Origin: Paracoccaceae bacterium
Lineage (GTDB): Bacteria; Pseudomonadota; Alphaproteobacteria; Rhodobacterales; Rhodobacteraceae
DNA: 64,000 nt
Assembly (NCBI GenBank): GCA_022823605.1
Contig: JAJEHS010000003.1
Span: 62,001-126,000 of the forward strand
Direction: 5' to 3'
Position numbers and translations under genes: made by a program. The notes beneath the pieces were generated by a model that was given only the letters and a program-made list of their open reading frames with translations, did no database searches and was not told the DNA's origin. Below are positions 1-9,348 of this stretch, one piece after another; positions within the stretch are counted from its first letter, which is position 1, and each line of letters starts with the position of its first letter.

Positions 1-1
1 T

Positions 2-268
2 ATTGACATCCTGTTGAGCCATGCCGGTGGTTTTCCGGTCATATCGCTTGATGAATTGTCACGAATTGTCGGGATTACCAAGCCCAAGCTGGTCATTCCA
101 ATGCACTTCAGAACCTTGTGCTTCAAACCAAAGAACATGTATTTCATTACCGAATGTCTGAAGTATTTCCCTGAGGATATGGTTGATTTCGCCAGCAATT
201 GTTCAGCCGAGCTACAAAAGGAAGATTTGCCGGAAAAAACCCGTATGCTGGTTTTGGCATATGTCTGA
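2..268 (+). CDS. MBL-fold metal-dependent hydrolase, C-terminal fragment
   Basis: The reading frame is open from the window edge (base 2) to a TGA at 266-268, so the start lies outside the window. The visible 88 residues begin IDILLSHAGG and include KPKLVIPMHF. This matches the C-terminal part of UlaG-like metallo-beta-lactamase-fold hydrolases, where a DILL-type strand and a KPKxVIPMH motif carry the last metal-binding histidine. The N-terminal HxHxDH metal site is not visible, so substrate and activity cannot be judged. The gene converges on the TRAP transporter genes, about 40 bases away. The family call rests on these two motifs only. Confidence 0.7.
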   Translation: MDILLSHAGGFPVISLDELSRIVGITKPKLVIPMHFRTLCFKPKNMYFITECLKYFPEDMVDFASNCSAELQKEDLPEKTRMLVLAYV

Positions 269-306
269 GCAAGCCAAATTATCTCCAAACGACATGCACA
301 TATGCC

Positions 307-1716
307 CTATCCGCCAAGTAACAAATTGGGCAGGTACAAAACGATTGCTGGAAAGAGTACAAGACCTGTAATGGTCAGCGCATCGGCTATGAAAAAGGGT
401 GCAACGCCCTTGAAGACATCCTGGACCGAGAGTTCCGGACGGACACCGGCCACCACAAAACAGTTAAGTCCAATCGGTGGCGTGATCAGGCAAAGTTCGG
501 CCATTTTCACGACAATGATGCCAAACCAGATTCCACAACCGATGGCAGTCATGCCAAAGGTACTATCGGCAGCCGTTACATCGACACCGCCATTCAGGGC
601 TATGACAGCTGGAAAGACTACCGGGAGGGTCAAAATAAGCATTCCAATTGCATCCATGAACATGCCAAGTACGGCATAGGCCAAAAGGATCAGGACAAGT
701 GTAAGCAATGGACTTTGGTCCAGGGAGGTAATCCAATCCGAAAAAACACCAGGGAGGTCGGCAAATCCCAGAAAACGGACAAAGATCAATACACCCCAGA
801 TAATCGTGAAAATCATGACAGAAAGTTTGGCCGTTTCCATGAGTGCACTTTTGAGCTGAGGCCACCGCATTCCTCGGTAGACGGCCATAATGAATACAAC
901 AAAGGCTCCGAGTGCACCACCTTCGGTTGGTGTTCCCCAGGCATCGCCACCGAAAGGATTGTAAATGAACAAAATGATGATCGAAATAACGAAAAAAATC
1001 GGAAATACCGGCGGAAGTGAACGGAACCTTTCACTCCATGTAAATCCGCTTACCGGTGGTCCAAAGTTTTTTACGCTAATAGCCATGCCAACGATCAGGA
1101 ATCCATAAACCACCGCAGAAAAAGCACCTGGAAGAAATCCTGCCAACAACAATGCACCGACATCCTGTTCCACGATGATGGCATAAATGACAAGTATTGC
1201 CGAAGGTGGAATTAGAGAGGCGAGTGTCCCGGCAGCTGCTACCACCCCTGCTGCAAAGCGTTTGTCGTATCCAATGGCGGTCATTTCCGGAATGGCGATA
1301 CGGGCAAAGACTGCCGAAGTGGCAACGGATGCACCGGATACCGCTGCAAATCCAGCCGTGGCGAAAACCGTGGAAACCGCCAATCCTCCTGGAACCCAGC
1401 CAACCCATCTTTTGGCAGCTTCAAAAAGAGCCTTGGTCAATCCGGCATAGTAGGCAAGATAACCAATCAGTATGAAAGTGGGAATGAGTGAGAGAGCCTG
1501 TGTTGAAATCTTGGAGTGGGGAACTTGTCCTGCTGTCTTGACAGCTACGGTCAAGGCCCAGACAAATTGGTCAGGATCATAGGCTCGCTTGTCCCAGAAT
1601 ATCCAGATCAGACCCAACATTCCGGCAATGGCTGCTGCAAATGCAACCCTCACACCGAGGATTACCAGCAAAAGTAGAAAACCCGAGACTATGAGGCCAA
1701 TTTCGATGGAGTCCAT
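307..1716 (-). CDS. dctM: TRAP transporter large permease (DctM family)
   Basis: This 469-residue, very hydrophobic protein has about a dozen membrane segments and the DctM features SLIPTFILIG near residue 75 and a GTLASLIPPSA stretch in the first inverted half. In the family this subunit forms the substrate channel of a sodium-driven, binding-protein-dependent importer in the inner membrane. It is the last gene of a dctP-dctQ-dctM operon read leftwards, 14 bases after the small permease. The ATG at 1716 is preceded on its own strand by purine-rich GGGAGAAGG. TRAP systems usually carry carboxylates or similar organic anions, but the substrate is not evident here. Confidence 0.93.
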   Translation of the reverse strand: MDSIEIGLIVSGFLLLLVILGVRVAFAAAIAGMLGLIWIFWDKRAYDPDQFVWALTVAVKTAGQVPHSKISTQALSLIPTFILIGYLAYYAGLTKALFEAAKRWVGWVPGGLAVSTVFATAGFAAVSGASVATSAVFARIAIPEMTAIGYDKRFAAGVVAAAGTLASLIPPSAILVIYAIIVEQDVGALLLAGFLPGAFSAVVYGFLIVGMAISVKNFGPPVSGFTWSERFRSLPPVFPIFFVISIIILFIYNPFGGDAWGTPTEGGALGAFVVFIMAVYRGMRWPQLKSALMETAKLSVMIFTIIWGVLIFVRFLGFADLPGVFSDWITSLDQSPLLTLVLILLAYAVLGMFMDAIGMLILTLPVVFPAVIALNGGVDVTAADSTFGMTAIGCGIWFGIIVVKMAELCLITPPIGLNCFVVAGVRPELSVQDVFKGVAPFFIADALTITGLVLFPAIVLYLPNLLLGG

Positions 1717-1730
1717 CGCAGCCTTCTCCC

Positions 1731-2381
1731 CTAGACCGATGTTCCGTTTTCGTGTTCGAATCCAGAAACGGCTTCGGCCTCTTGCTTGGCGATCTTTGAA
1801 GCATCTTCAATTAGAGGTACGGCAACGGGTTGAAGAGTACCTGAGATAATTGCCCGGGTATAACCCCATACCTGTAGGACCAAACGCAGAAACAATACAG
1901 AAAAGGCCATTGGAACAAGCAATTTGGCTGGCCAGAGCGGCAATCGGATATCAAGGCTTGAGTCACGACTCCAATAGGGTGCCGACCAGTCGAATGATCG
2001 CTCAAAATGTGCCCAACTTCCCCACACCAGCAGTAAAATCAGAACCATTATCAATAGGGTACCGATGAATTCAGCAATCCACAGCGAGCGGCCTTTCAGC
2101 AAACCTATAAGGATATCCATGCGGATGTGTCCACCGAGTCGCTGGCAATAGGAGATACCTATGAATGCTATCAATGGCATGGCCTGTTCAATCCAATCGA
2201 CATATCCTGGAATGGGATGATTGAAGAAATTGCGTCCCCCCACACTGGTGACCGCGAGCAGCATCAACGAAAATACTGCAAGACCTCCCAAAAGGGCCAA
2301 AAAGGATTCGATCTGCAACAGACGACGGTCAATTCTGCTGAGTAATGACCCGTCTATCAGAACTGAGGATGAGCCAGCCAA
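1731..2381 (-). CDS. dctQ: TRAP transporter small permease (DctQ family)
   Basis: This 216-residue protein has four predicted membrane segments and the DctQ-type stretch GYVDWIEQAMPLIAFIGISY with a following RLGGHIRMD. In the family the small subunit stabilises the large permease DctM and docks the loaded binding protein. The frame opens with a TTG (TTG GCT GGC) and I see no in-frame ATG nearby, so the start is uncertain by a few codons. The C-terminal tail of about 40 residues after the last membrane segment is charged and variable. It lies between dctP and dctM in the same operon, with a stem-loop in the dctP-dctQ gap. Confidence 0.9.
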   Translation of the reverse strand: MAGSSSVLIDGSLLSRIDRRLLQIESFLALLGGLAVFSLMLLAVTSVGGRNFFNHPIPGYVDWIEQAMPLIAFIGISYCQRLGGHIRMDILIGLLKGRSLWIAEFIGTLLIMVLILLLVWGSWAHFERSFDWSAPYWSRDSSLDIRLPLWPAKLLVPMAFSVLFLRLVLQVWGYTRAIISGTLQPVAVPLIEDASKIAKQEAEAVSGFEHENGTSV

Positions 2382-2404
2382 TTAATCATTATCTATTAGT
2401 TCCC

Positions 2405-2428
2405 CGCCGGTAAAATATTACCGACGGA
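2405..2428 (-). promoter_or_regulatory. stem-loop between dctP and dctQ
   Basis: On the minus strand a 10-base arm at 2419-2428 pairs with 2405-2414 around a 4-base loop, with one G-U pair. No T-run follows, so it does not look like a full intrinsic terminator. In binding-protein operons such hairpins often protect the upstream binding-protein message from 3' decay or partly stop transcription, giving more DctP than membrane subunits. That role is inferred here. Confidence 0.55.
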
Positions 2429-2442
2429 GAGTAATTGTTTAA

Positions 2443-3453
2443 TCAGTTCCCGGCAATCATGCCCGCAACCAGGTCATAAAGTTCCTGTGCCGGCAGACCA
2501 CGAGCGGTGTTTTCTTCAATCCATGCCTGAGCAGCTGGTGATGCAACAGCTTCACGAAAGGCGGCGAGCTCTTCATCGGAATAGGTAATGCGCTCAATAC
2601 CCTTTTCATCAAGCAGTGGTCCCCATTGTACCATGGTCTTTTCGTTGTAATTGGTTATGTAATGAGCTATTGCTTCTTCAACTGATCCAAGAAGCGCGTC
2701 CCGTTCGGCATCACTAAGGGAATTCAGAGCATCCGTATTCACAACGACAGGGCAATTGACCGTACCCGGATTGAGATTCGTGGTCCACCACTTGGCACTT
2801 TCAACCGTACCAAAAGACATGTGGGCATGCGGAGCAAAGGCCACCGCCGAAACGACACCACTGTCAAGTGCCTGGCGGACTTCGGTTGCTGACATTGAGG
2901 TCGGAACTGCACCGATGGTTTTCATGGCCTGTCCGATACCACCTGTTGCCCTGACGGCCAGCCCTTCAAATTCAGCAAGTGTTCTGGGACCATCGCCAAC
3001 ACCTGCAATATTGTACTGCGGCAAGGGAGAGGGCATCAACAGGGTAGCATTCCATCTGGCAAGATCTTCAATGGCAGCTGGATGCTGGTAAACTGCTTGG
3101 GAAATTTCCACTTCCTGCTCAAGTGATGAGACACCGAGAAACGGGAGTTCAAGGACAGTAATGGAAGGATTTTTGTCGTAATGGTATCCAGCGCAGAATT
3201 GTGCCATCTCGAATGCACCAATTGAAATTCCATCCAGGTTTTCACGGTTATTGGACAATCCGCCATAGGACAGGTTGAGGGTAAATTCACCACCCGTCTT
3301 TTCACTGACAAGTTCAGCCAGTTTCTCGACATGCTCGGTAAATGCCCGGCGTGTACCCCACAGGGACACGTTCCACTCGGTAGCCATGGCTTCGCTGACC
3401 AGAATCATTGAAAGACAGCCGGCAATGGCATGTTTAAAGTATTTTGCTTTCAT
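2443..3453 (-). CDS. dctP: TRAP transporter substrate-binding protein (DctP family)
   Basis: This 336-residue periplasmic binding protein has a clear signal peptide (positively charged MKAKYFKHAIAG, hydrophobic core, cleavage near SEAMA-TEW). The mature part shows DctP features: the FTEHVEKLAELVSEKTGGEF helix start, an AFEMAQFCAGYH segment and RATGGIGQAMKTIGAVPTSM, which in the family includes the arginine that binds the ligand carboxylate. The ATG at 3453 is preceded by a good ribosome site (CAGGAG, six bases away). It heads the operon, so its promoter should lie in 3454-3655. Ligand unknown; the neighbouring putA does not prove an amino-acid ligand. Confidence 0.93.
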   Translation of the reverse strand: MKAKYFKHAIAGCLSMILVSEAMATEWNVSLWGTRRAFTEHVEKLAELVSEKTGGEFTLNLSYGGLSNNRENLDGISIGAFEMAQFCAGYHYDKNPSITVLELPFLGVSSLEQEVEISQAVYQHPAAIEDLARWNATLLMPSPLPQYNIAGVGDGPRTLAEFEGLAVRATGGIGQAMKTIGAVPTSMSATEVRQALDSGVVSAVAFAPHAHMSFGTVESAKWWTTNLNPGTVNCPVVVNTDALNSLSDAERDALLGSVEEAIAHYITNYNEKTMVQWGPLLDEKGIERITYSDEELAAFREAVASPAAQAWIEENTARGLPAQELYDLVAGMIAGN

Positions 3454-3655
3454 GAATTTCTCCTGCTAGATATAACCAACCTGACCCGGTCGGTGAAAAT
3501 ATATCATGCTATATCTGATGGTTATTGATGTCAATTCAATTGATTCCGATTTTCAGTCAATGAAACCAGCAAGTCTATTCTGGGCCAGCATGATTACGGC
3601 TGGAAACAATAATTTGGGGAATTCTTATGGGCCTAAACGGCAATAAATTTTTTCA

Positions 3656-6600
3656 TTATACCTGATTTTTTCCCATCATGGCAAACAGGGTGGCATTTCC
3701 TCCTGCTGCGGTTGTATCTGTACAGACAAGACGTTCATGAAACAGAAACTCCTCCATTTCTGTTGTTGCCACCAGAGGAATGAACTTATCCATTCTTGCG
3801 GCCAGAGCAGTTCTTGCCAGTTTCAGATCTTCCTCATCACTCCATAAAGCAACAACCTCGAAGCCTTTTAATGTTGCCAGATGTTCACGGGCAAGGTAAC
3901 CCGAAATACCGTACTTGCCTCTGGCATACGGACAAATCTCGACTGCGGTACATCCAGCAGCAGAAGCAATTTTGGCCTGGTTTTCGCAATCTTGCAAGGT
4001 TGGTCCCAAACAGAGCACTATACCTCGTGGGAAATAGTTCATTTGGTTTGTTTCACCGGTAGGGCCAGGAAAATTCTCGGTTTTTACTTTAGGGATATCC
4101 CTTTTTACTCGGTCAATGAGATTCTGTGCATCATTAGGATCAACCAAAGTCAAATCAGTATTATCGGATGGATGTAGGGGCAAATTCTTTTTTTTAAAAC
4201 TTTTGACCAGACCAGGTCCCCCGGCCTTGGGGCCAGTTCCGGATAATCCCTCTCCGCCGAAAGGCTGGGATCCAACGACAGCACCAATTTGATTCCTGTT
4301 TACATACATATTGCCAATCTTGAGCTTATCGGTAATTGCCTTGACTCGACGGTCAATCCGTGAGTGCAAACCAAAAGTCAAACCGAATCCTCGGGAATTT
4401 ATCTCCTTGAGGATCTTTTCAAGATTTGAAATTTCAAAGGTACATACGTGTAGAACCGGACCGAAAATTTCTTCCTTGAGTTCATCAATACCCTGAACCT
4501 TGATGACTGTCGGACCTACAAAATATCCATGGGTAGGGGTTGAACACTTTTTGAGTATTCGACCATTATTTTCCGCATCCTTGAGGTATTTTGTGATTTT
4601 AGTGTATGAGGCTTCATCGATTAGTGGTCCTATATCCGTATTTGTACTCCAGGGATCACCAATCCTCAATTGATCCATGGCACCAAAAAGCATTGTAAGA
4701 AAGGTATCTTCAATATCCTTTTGCAGATATAGAATTCTCAAGGCGGAGCATCTTTGGCCGGCTGATTGAAAAGAGGAGATGATAATATCTCTCACGACCT
4801 GTTCGGGTAATGCAGTGCTATCCACTATCATGGCATTCAATCCTCCGGTTTCGGCAACAAAACGGGCTGATGGATGCAGATGCTTGGTCATATTCTTTTG
4901 GATTATTTGTGCCGTTTCAGTAGACCCAGTAAATGCCACACCTGATACTCTTGGGTCAGAAACAATCTGGGTTCCGACTTCTGATCCTTCACCGGGAGTA
5001 AGTTGCAAAACATTTTTCGGCACTCCGGCCTCATGCAAGAGGCTAACAGCCAATTCGGCAATTAGGGGAGTTTGTTCGGATGGTTTGGCGACAACACCAT
5101 TACCACCAGCCAAGGCACCTGCAATTTGACCGGTAAAAATGGCAAGAGGGAAGTTCCAGGGAGAGATGCAACTGATTATACCGGCAGGTTCGCAGGAATC
5201 CATTGTTGTTGCCTGATAAGCATAATATCGCAAGAAATCCACAGCCTCCCTCAGTTCACCAACGGCATCATTGATTGTTTTCCCGGCCTCCCTGCAAAGC
5301 AAGGCAAAAATTTCAGGAGCATTATATTCGTATAGATTTGATGCCTTGGTTAACACATCGGCCCTCTCCCTGCCATTGGATTGGAACCAGGGAGAGGTAC
5401 TTTCCAATACATTTGATACATCCGATTTGGAAGAAAATTTACAATAACCGACGATGTCCTTTGGGTTTGAGGGATTTGATATAGTCTGGATCAGGGAATT
5501 GTTTTCATAAGCAGATATTGTTGCTGATTGGTTCCATTGGTGTGTATGGTACGGTTCCCTTGAGGTTTCAATTTCCTCAAGGACCCTTGGATTGCGAATA
5601 TCCCAACCCTTGGAGTTTTTACGTTCGGGTTCAAACAAACTTTCTGGAGACCTAACCACCTGCAGGTTTCGTTCTCTGGCTTTTTTCAGTAAATCAAATG
5701 GATCAGTAACAATATCACTTACTTGTAGCTTGGGATCGGCGAGTTGATTGAGAAAAGAACTGTTTGCCCCATTTTCCAGCATTCTTCGGGCAAGATACGG
5801 TAGAAGTTCCTTGTGTTCACCAACAGGGGCATAAATTCTGCATTTGGTATTATGTCTGGATTTAATGATTTCGTGAAGGGATTCCCCCATACCATGCAGG
5901 CGTTGGAATTCAAATGGTTGATCTTCCTTGGCAAATTCCAGAATACTTGAGACAGTGTGAGCATTGTGTCCAGCAAATTGTGGATAAATCCTGTCCGTCA
6001 TGGTGAGTAATTTTCTGGCACAACAAAGATAGGATACGTCAGTTCCAGCCTTGTTTGTATAAACTGGAAAATCCTCCAGCCCATCCAGTTGGGCTTTCTT
6101 GATCTCGTAATCCCAATAGGCTCCCTTGACCAGCCGGATAGCAATTTTCCTGTCCAATTCCTGAGCTAGTTGGTATAGCCAATCCAGGACAAATGGTGCT
6201 GATTTTCCATAGGCCTGTACGACAATCCCAAATCCGTCCCAACCCTCCAATTCCGGAGATGAAAGAACCTTTTTTATCACTTCCAGGGATAGTTCAAGTC
6301 GATCTGCCTCTTCCGCATCGATACTAATTCCCATGTTGGCATCCTTGGCCATTAGTGAAAGCGTTTTGACCTTGTCAACCAATTCAACCAAAACACGGTC
6401 TCTTTGGGTCCATTCATATCTGGGATGAATGGCAGAAAGTTTGATTGAAACACCATGATTGTCCCTGAAATCAGGTGAGATGCAGTTTGGAGCCAGTGAA
6501 GTTATGGATTCCTTGTAGGCTTCGAAGAAAAATTCAGCATCACTTGCAGTTAGTGCCGCTTCACCGAGCATGTCATAGGAGTAGAGGTACCCCATTTTTT

Positions 6601-7165
6601 CGGCAACACTTGAACGGTTGATAGCTTCATCCATTGTTTTACCAAGAACAAATCTCCCTGCCATCTTTTTGACAGTAAATCTTGTTGCAAAACGAACGAA
6701 AGGAGTAGTTTTCCATTTGAGAAACCTTCTTGGCCATCCACTAATTCCCTGCCCGGTACTTCCTTGAACGCAAAAGCTGGCAAAGTGAAGTCCTATTGTC
6801 AACAGGTTTACGAGCCAGGTGGAGGAGTTTCCCCTTTGGGTACTCCAATCGACAGAATTCAGCTTGTCCGCAATGAGGGCATCCACATTATGCCTATCGG
6901 GTACCCTCATGAGGGCTTCAGCAAGGCGCAAGATCGCAACACCGCCCTTGGTTGCCAACCCGTACTGAGCCAAAATTGAGTCCAACAAACCAACTTTGGA
7001 AGAGGATTTGATTTCATGAACCAGCCCTTCTGCATGCTGGCAAATCTTTTCCCTGGTCCTGAGGGAAATTGCTGCCTCAGATATCAAATTATCCAGTAAT
7101 TGATTTTCTCCTCCTACCTTGGCAGAAAGTTGTTCCGATCTGATATTGTCAAGGATTTGTGTCAA
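3656..7165 (-). CDS. putA: bifunctional proline dehydrogenase / L-glutamate-gamma-semialdehyde dehydrogenase
   Basis: This 1169-residue protein oxidises proline to glutamate in two channelled steps. The first half has the FAD-binding proline dehydrogenase barrel (SIKLSAIHPRYE, IRLVKGAYWDYEIK, FAGHNAHT, HGMGE). The second half has the NAD-dependent aldehyde dehydrogenase, with ISPWNFPLAIFTGQIA, GFTGSTETA-like AFTGSTETA, the ETGGLNAMIVD loop and the catalytic cysteine in SAGQRCSALR. There is no ribbon-helix-helix domain before the barrel, so unlike E. coli PutA it should not regulate itself. About 180 residues follow the dehydrogenase and resemble the C-terminal domain of long type-B PutAs. It is divergent from the ABC operon at 7537. 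Confidence 0.96.
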   Translation of the reverse strand: MTQILDNIRSEQLSAKVGGENQLLDNLISEAAISLRTREKICQHAEGLVHEIKSSSKVGLLDSILAQYGLATKGGVAILRLAEALMRVPDRHNVDALIADKLNSVDWSTQRGNSSTWLVNLLTIGLHFASFCVQGSTGQGISGWPRRFLKWKTTPFVRFATRFTVKKMAGRFVLGKTMDEAINRSSVAEKMGYLYSYDMLGEAALTASDAEFFFEAYKESITSLAPNCISPDFRDNHGVSIKLSAIHPRYEWTQRDRVLVELVDKVKTLSLMAKDANMGISIDAEEADRLELSLEVIKKVLSSPELEGWDGFGIVVQAYGKSAPFVLDWLYQLAQELDRKIAIRLVKGAYWDYEIKKAQLDGLEDFPVYTNKAGTDVSYLCCARKLLTMTDRIYPQFAGHNAHTVSSILEFAKEDQPFEFQRLHGMGESLHEIIKSRHNTKCRIYAPVGEHKELLPYLARRMLENGANSSFLNQLADPKLQVSDIVTDPFDLLKKARERNLQVVRSPESLFEPERKNSKGWDIRNPRVLEEIETSREPYHTHQWNQSATISAYENNSLIQTISNPSNPKDIVGYCKFSSKSDVSNVLESTSPWFQSNGRERADVLTKASNLYEYNAPEIFALLCREAGKTINDAVGELREAVDFLRYYAYQATTMDSCEPAGIISCISPWNFPLAIFTGQIAGALAGGNGVVAKPSEQTPLIAELAVSLLHEAGVPKNVLQLTPGEGSEVGTQIVSDPRVSGVAFTGSTETAQIIQKNMTKHLHPSARFVAETGGLNAMIVDSTALPEQVVRDIIISSFQSAGQRCSALRILYLQKDIEDTFLTMLFGAMDQLRIGDPWSTNTDIGPLIDEASYTKITKYLKDAENNGRILKKCSTPTHGYFVGPTVIKVQGIDELKEEIFGPVLHVCTFEISNLEKILKEINSRGFGLTFGLHSRIDRRVKAITDKLKIGNMYVNRNQIGAVVGSQPFGGEGLSGTGPKAGGPGLVKSFKKKNLPLHPSDNTDLTLVDPNDAQNLIDRVKRDIPKVKTENFPGPTGETNQMNYFPRGIVLCLGPTLQDCENQAKIASAAGCTAVEICPYARGKYGISGYLAREHLATLKGFEVVALWSDEEDLKLARTALAARMDKFIPLVATTEMEEFLFHERLVCTDTTAAGGNATLFAMMGKNQV

Positions 7166-7536
7166 TTTCCAACTCTAGAAATACAAATTTTACAGGGAGT
7201 GACCACAATCGAATATTCTTCAATTTAAATTTGCTTAGTGTAGTATAACTACCAATTTTTTTAGTATAGGTAAAAAAATATTCAAGCAAACAAAATATCT
7301 TTGAAAATGAACATGATAAGTTCGGGTGTTTCTAAAAATCTTTGTCAAAATAATTTTGCACATTGACCAAACTGGGAAATTGGTGTTGGATGTAGGTAGT
7401 TTTGCAAAAACTATATGCTTGACTAACCCTCAATAAAGGTCTAAAGCCTTTTTGGATTGGTGGGATTATTCCTACCGTGATATATTTGGGCAACCGAACA
7501 ATCCAAGTAACTTTAAGAACTCAAGGGAGAAAAATC
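7166..7536. promoter_or_regulatory. divergent promoter region between putA and the ABC operon
   Basis: This 371-base, AT-rich gap has no convincing gene. It must contain the promoters for putA (leftward) and the ABC importer (rightward). A 13-base dyad, GTAGTATAACTAC at 7240-7252, lies about 75 bases upstream of putA and could be an operator. A weak AAAGG/CCTTT stem sits near 7437-7453. I see no recognisable riboswitch. Confidence 0.4.
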
Positions 7537-8508
7537 ATGAAAATCATTTTCAATTATTTGTTCAAGATAATGATGCTACCAGCAGTATTCATTTTATCGG
7601 TTACAATGGTACAAGGGGAAACAATCAAAATTGCACTCGCCGAAACACCATCAGATGAATTGGCTGCATTCTTCGTGGCACTAGACAGGGCCAGGGCAAA
7701 TGGGCTTGATTACGAATGGACTGCATTCTCTGATGAGGAACTTGCTATTCAGGCTGTCCTAAGTGGCGAGATGGACATTGGATTTGGTACTCCGTACGCA
7801 GCCATGCAACGATCAAAAGCACCCCTTCGTATCATTTTCCAGCTATCCAAGCTGAAATTCTTCCCGGTTACAAACAAGAATTACAATTCACTCGAAGATT
7901 TGGACGGGGAGCCAATTTTACTGCACTCAAGGGGTGGTGGTACAGATTCCATAGCCAATGTAATTGAAGACAAGGTTGGAATAAAATTCGGGCAACGTTC
8001 CTATGTTCCTGGTTCTGCCAACCGGGTTGTTGCATTGGTAGCCGGACAGGCCGATGCCACCATTATTGACCTGTCAAACAAAAACAAGGTAATGCGGCAA
8101 CATGGAGATAAATTCAATGTGTTACCCATGTTTGATGTAGAGGCTTCGGATGAGGCACTTTTTGCCAATCTTGAATGGATCATGGAAAATGAGGAACAAG
8201 TCCAAATTTTTGTAAATGCCCTTTTGAGTGTATGGCAAGAAATGAATGCCGATCCAACCATCATAAGTAAAGAAACCGATCCCGATGGCCCAATTGGACA
8301 GCTCCCACCGGAAATCCTGGGCAATCTGGACAATTTCTATATGGAAGCGGTAGAAGGTGGTCTATATGATCCAAACGGTGGTGGACGCAAGGCTGCCATG
8401 GCTGATATGGAGTGGTATAGTCAAGCTGGGCAGTTGGAAGGGGATCCGTCAACATTGAACATTGAGGATTTCTGGTATCTAGCACCGCTTGATGAGGCAA
8501 CCAAGTAA
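7537..8508 (+). CDS. ABC transporter substrate-binding protein (NitT/TauT/SsuA-like)
   Basis: This 323-residue protein has an N-terminal signal peptide ending near MVQGE. After it come ETIKIALAETPSDELAAFF, a GEMDIGFGTPYA segment, LDGEPILLHSRGGGT and GQADATIIDLS, an arrangement typical of NMT1/THI5-like periplasmic binding proteins for taurine, sulfonates, nitrate or thiamine precursors. I chose the ATG at 7537 because GGGAG lies seven bases upstream and the signal peptide then begins directly; an upstream in-frame ATG at 7477 would add 20 non-signal residues. It is first in an operon with two permeases and an ATPase. The ligand cannot be told from sequence. Confidence 0.85.
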   Translation: MKIIFNYLFKIMMLPAVFILSVTMVQGETIKIALAETPSDELAAFFVALDRARANGLDYEWTAFSDEELAIQAVLSGEMDIGFGTPYAAMQRSKAPLRIIFQLSKLKFFPVTNKNYNSLEDLDGEPILLHSRGGGTDSIANVIEDKVGIKFGQRSYVPGSANRVVALVAGQADATIIDLSNKNKVMRQHGDKFNVLPMFDVEASDEALFANLEWIMENEEQVQIFVNALLSVWQEMNADPTIISKETDPDGPIGQLPPEILGNLDNFYMEAVEGGLYDPNGGGRKAAMADMEWYSQAGQLEGDPSTLNIEDFWYLAPLDEATK

Positions 8509-8517
8509 ATTATCAGG

Positions 8518-8548
8518 CACGGTTTCACCTGGTCCAGGTGAAACCGTG
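8518..8548 (+). promoter_or_regulatory. perfect 15-bp hairpin between binding-protein and permease genes
   Basis: CACGGTTTCACCTGG (8518-8532), one T, and its exact reverse complement (8534-8548) form a very stable stem, starting 9 bases after the binding-protein stop codon and ending one base before the permease ATG at 8550. No T-run follows. It probably protects the upstream message and, because it fills the place of a ribosome site, lowers permease translation. Confidence 0.8.
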
Positions 8549-8549
8549 A

Positions 8550-9323
8550 ATGCATGCAAAAATTATGAGTAGATCACTTAATCTTAAACTGTTATCGGCA
8601 ATAGTTGTTTTCGGTATCTGGGAAATTGCTGGTCGAATCCCGATCAGTTATGGATTCCCGACATTTTTTGAATCGATGGTTGCACTGTTCAGCATGCTCA
8701 TTGATGGCACGCTATTACAGGCTTATATGGACACTCTCAGACCCTTGGTGGTAGGAATACTTATTTCTGCATTCCTCGGGATTGCCCTAGGTTTGTGGAT
8801 TGGCTTGAGCAATTGGTTCGACTGGCTGGTTTCGCCAATATTCATTATAATGCAGGCAGCACCCCTGGCAGCACTAATTCCACTCCTTGTCATGGTTTAC
8901 GGGATTGGCCTGACTTCAAAGGTGTTTGTTGTTTGCATCATGGCCATGCCCGTGATCGTTTTGAATACTGCAGGTGCTGTTCGTAATACACCTATAAACC
9001 TGAAAGAAATGGCAGCTTCTTTTCTGGGTACGGACAAGGATATCATACTAAGGGTTATAATCCCTTCGGCATCACCGATAATTTTTTCTGGTCTGCGGCT
9101 AGGTACTTCAGCCGGTTTTATTGGAGCTATCCTGGCCGAATTGAAGATAACACCCACAGGTGTTGGGGATATCATCACGTTCAGCCGCTCCATAGCCGAT
9201 TATCCGAGCATGTATGCAGCAATCTTTTCGATTATTTTGCTTGCCGTATGCTTCCTCAATCTGCTGGAAATTATAGAACGGACACTCTTCAGGGGGAATG
9301 TGCGTGGTTACGTTTCGGATTAA
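8550..9323 (+). CDS. ABC transporter permease (SsuC/TauC-like)
   Basis: This 257-residue membrane protein has about six membrane segments and the cytoplasmic EAA-type loop of binding-protein-dependent permeases around NLKEMAASFLGTDKDIILRVIIPSASP. The IWEIAGRIPISYGFP beginning and the GFIGAILAELK region resemble SsuC/TauC permeases. The start is ambiguous: ATG 8550 comes directly after a strong hairpin and has no ribosome site, and ATG 8565 is a possible alternative. It is the first of two non-identical permeases in the operon, implying a heterodimeric channel. Confidence 0.9.
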   Translation: MHAKIMSRSLNLKLLSAIVVFGIWEIAGRIPISYGFPTFFESMVALFSMLIDGTLLQAYMDTLRPLVVGILISAFLGIALGLWIGLSNWFDWLVSPIFIIMQAAPLAALIPLLVMVYGIGLTSKVFVVCIMAMPVIVLNTAGAVRNTPINLKEMAASFLGTDKDIILRVIIPSASPIIFSGLRLGTSAGFIGAILAELKITPTGVGDIITFSRSIADYPSMYAAIFSIILLAVCFLNLLEIIERTLFRGNVRGYVSD

Positions 9324-9348
9324 AGCTCATTTATCCTAGGGAGAATTG

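Noticed and set aside
7420-7536. Possible TPP or other riboswitch before the NitT/TauT-like binding-protein gene
   Set aside because: The transporter type suggested thiamine-precursor import, but I could not find the conserved CUGAGA or ACCUGA segments of a TPP riboswitch.
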